Part shown: piece after piece, positions 5,638 to 6,951 of the stretch
Numbering within the stretch: the first letter of the stretch is position 1
How the letters are laid out: every line of letters starts with the position of its first letter
Origin: Gammaproteobacteria bacterium
GTDB taxonomy: Bacteria > Pseudomonadota > Gammaproteobacteria > Methylococcales > UBA2780
Length of the DNA: 6,951 bases
Reading direction: 5' to 3'
Assembly (NCBI GenBank): GCA_003646305.1
Contig: QNFJ01000117.1
Location: forward strand, 1-6,951
The notes under the pieces: model-generated
The model's database searches: none
Told to the model about the DNA's origin: nothing
The model's input: only the letters and a program-made list of their open reading frames with translations
Translations under genes and position numbers: made by a program

Positions 5638-6951
5638 TCAATGTTTAATTAACGAGAAACCTGTCATCTCACCTGGCTTTTCAAGCCCCATAAGATCCAG
5701 CATTGTTGGTGCAATATCGATCAAACTGCCTCCTTCTCGCAAAACCGCCTCACGCCCAAAATAAAGCAGCGGAACAGGGCTAACGGTATGCGCCGTAAAT
5801 GGCTGCCCCGTCTCAGGGTCTTTCATCTGCTCAATATTGCCATGATCTGCCGTGATCAACAGCTCGCCTCCAACTTTTTTCAGTGCTTCGATAATCTCTG
5901 ACAATGCCCGGTCCACGGCCTCAACCGCAAGAATAGCCGCCTCAAAATCTCCCGTATGACCCACCATATCGCAATTGGCATAGTTGCTGATGATGGCATC
6001 GAAATGACCACTTTCGATTGCTTCTACAATCTTTACCGTCACCTCTGGCGCACTCATTTCTGGCTGTAAATCATAGGTTTTGACGTTCGGTGAAGGAATT
6101 AATATTCTCTCTTCACCTGCAAAGGGCTCATCAACACCGCCATTAAAAAAGAAGGTAACGTGAGCATACTTTTCCGTTTCTGCAATCCTCAACTGTTTTT
6201 TGCCCTGACTCGATAAATACTCACCTAACCCGTTCTCAATACTCATTGGTGCATAGGCAACTGGGTACTCAAAATCTTGCTGGTATTCAGTCAATGTCAC
6301 AAAACTCGACAACTGCGCGATCTTTTCGCGCTCAAAACCATCGAAATCCTGTTCATTAAGCGCCCGCGTTAACTCTCTCGCTCGGTCCGAGCGAAAGTTC
6401 ATAAAAATGACCGCATCACCATCGTTTATGGTGGCAGCGCCTTCTGCGCCAGTAATGATCGTAGGCTGAACAAACTCATCGCTCTCTTCTCGATCATAAG
6501 CTTGCCGCAACCCCTGTAACGCTGTTTCTGCCTCAAATACCCCTTTCCCACTCACCAACAGATTGTAGGCCGCCTCGACTCTTTCCCAGCGGTTATCCCT
6601 ATCCATCGCATAAAAGCGACCAACCAACGACGCCATTCGGCCACAGCCTAGTTCAGCAAATTTCGTCTCCATTTTCTGAATGGCCTGTTCTGCACTTTTT
6701 GGTGGCGTATCTCTTCCATCCAGAAAAGCATGCAGATATATCTTTCGTAGCCCCCGCTTGGCTGCCAGCTCCAGCATCGCAGCAATATGTTCTTCATGAC
6801 TGTGTACACCACCGGGGGAAAGAAGCCCTAACAGGTGGAGAGCACCTCCCGATTCAATCGCAGAATCAACCACATCACGAAGCACCTGGTTGCTATAAAA
6901 ATCACCGCTCTTAATCTCATTATTAATTCGGGTAAAGTCTTGTGGCATTAG
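5638..6951 (-). CDS. gpmI: 2,3-bisphosphoglycerate-independent phosphoglycerate mutase; N-terminus beyond the window
   Basis: This cytoplasmic Mn2+-dependent enzyme interconverts 3- and 2-phosphoglycerate in glycolysis and gluconeogenesis. About 437 codons are present. Full-length members have about 510, so roughly 75 N-terminal residues, with the first metal Asp and the catalytic Ser, lie outside. The codon before the apparent ATG at 6948 is an open Leu, and the context (LMPQDFTRINNEI) is internal in the family, so this ATG is not the true start. Numbering from that Met, substrate-binding blocks are PGGVHSHEEH (45-54), FLDGRDTPP (75-83), GRFYAMDRDNRWERV (110-124) and FRSDRARE (185-192). Metal ligands are D327 and H331 in NCDMVGHTG, D368 and H369 in TADHGN, and H387 in TAHT. 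The two-metal set is complete as far as the fragment reaches. It is the first gene in this window of the run gpmI-envC-ctpA-yibQ-fbp. Confidence 0.96.
   Translation of the reverse strand, partial: LMPQDFTRINNEIKSGDFYSNQVLRDVVDSAIESGGALHLLGLLSPGGVHSHEEHIAAMLELAAKRGLRKIYLHAFLDGRDTPPKSAEQAIQKMETKFAELGCGRMASLVGRFYAMDRDNRWERVEAAYNLLVSGKGVFEAETALQGLRQAYDREESDEFVQPTIITGAEGAATINDGDAVIFMNFRSDRARELTRALNEQDFDGFEREKIAQLSSFVTLTEYQQDFEYPVAYAPMSIENGLGEYLSSQGKKQLRIAETEKYAHVTFFFNGGVDEPFAGEERILIPSPNVKTYDLQPEMSAPEVTVKIVEAIESGHFDAIISNYANCDMVGHTGDFEAAILAVEAVDRALSEIIEALKKVGGELLITADHGNIEQMKDPETGQPFTAHTVSPVPLLYFGREAVLREGGSLIDIAPTMLDLMGLEKPGEMTGFSLIKH

Noticed and set aside
6699..6914. 71-codon + strand frame opposite gpmI
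   Set aside because: It is antisense to conserved substrate-binding motifs of the mutase, with no family resemblance.

Overview
The window is an ordinary-looking stretch of chromosome, probably from a gammaproteobacterium. It has moderate GC (by eye just under 50 %) and tightly packed genes. The gene set supports this placement. There is a one-piece CysI-type sulfite reductase followed by a DUF934 protein, an arrangement known from Pseudomonas-like and many other proteobacteria. There is also a gpmI-envC-ctpA-yibQ cluster, the order known from Pseudomonas, and a class I fructose-1,6-bisphosphatase. The genus cannot be fixed from the sequence alone. I see no mobile element, CRISPR array, tRNA, rRNA or phage gene.

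Layout: two convergent transcription units meet at about 1241-1290. On the + strand are the last 256 codons of cysI (1-771, open at the left edge) and a DUF934 gene (761-1240). DUF934 overlaps cysI by 11 nt and has its own strong Shine-Dalgarno inside cysI. This is the end of a sulfur-assimilation operon. A perfect 13-bp hairpin (1255-1284) fills the 50-nt gap between the convergent stops and probably serves both units.

On the - strand, read right to left, five genes run closely packed: gpmI (6951-5638, N-terminus beyond the window), envC (5627-4446), ctpA (4416-3112), yibQ (3115-2318) and fbp (2286-1291). The junctions are a 10-nt gap, a 29-nt gap, a 4-nt GTGA stop/start overlap and a 31-nt gap, so co-transcription is likely. 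The three middle genes encode exported proteins with clear signal peptides. EnvC is a LytM-domain amidase activator with a degenerate active site, CtpA is a PDZ serine protease with an intact Ser/Lys/Gln triad, and YibQ is a divergent polysaccharide deacetylase. Together they look like a periplasmic peptidoglycan-remodelling module. It is flanked by two cytoplasmic central-carbon enzymes, phosphoglycerate mutase and FBPase, which work in the same gluconeogenic direction.

No previously undescribed system is evident. The points most worth a second look are the cysteine-free DUF934 protein coupled to sulfite reductase, the uncharacterised YibQ in the envelope cluster, the catalytically dead EnvC domain, the non-ATG starts of envC and yibQ, and the inclusion of fbp at the end of the envelope operon.
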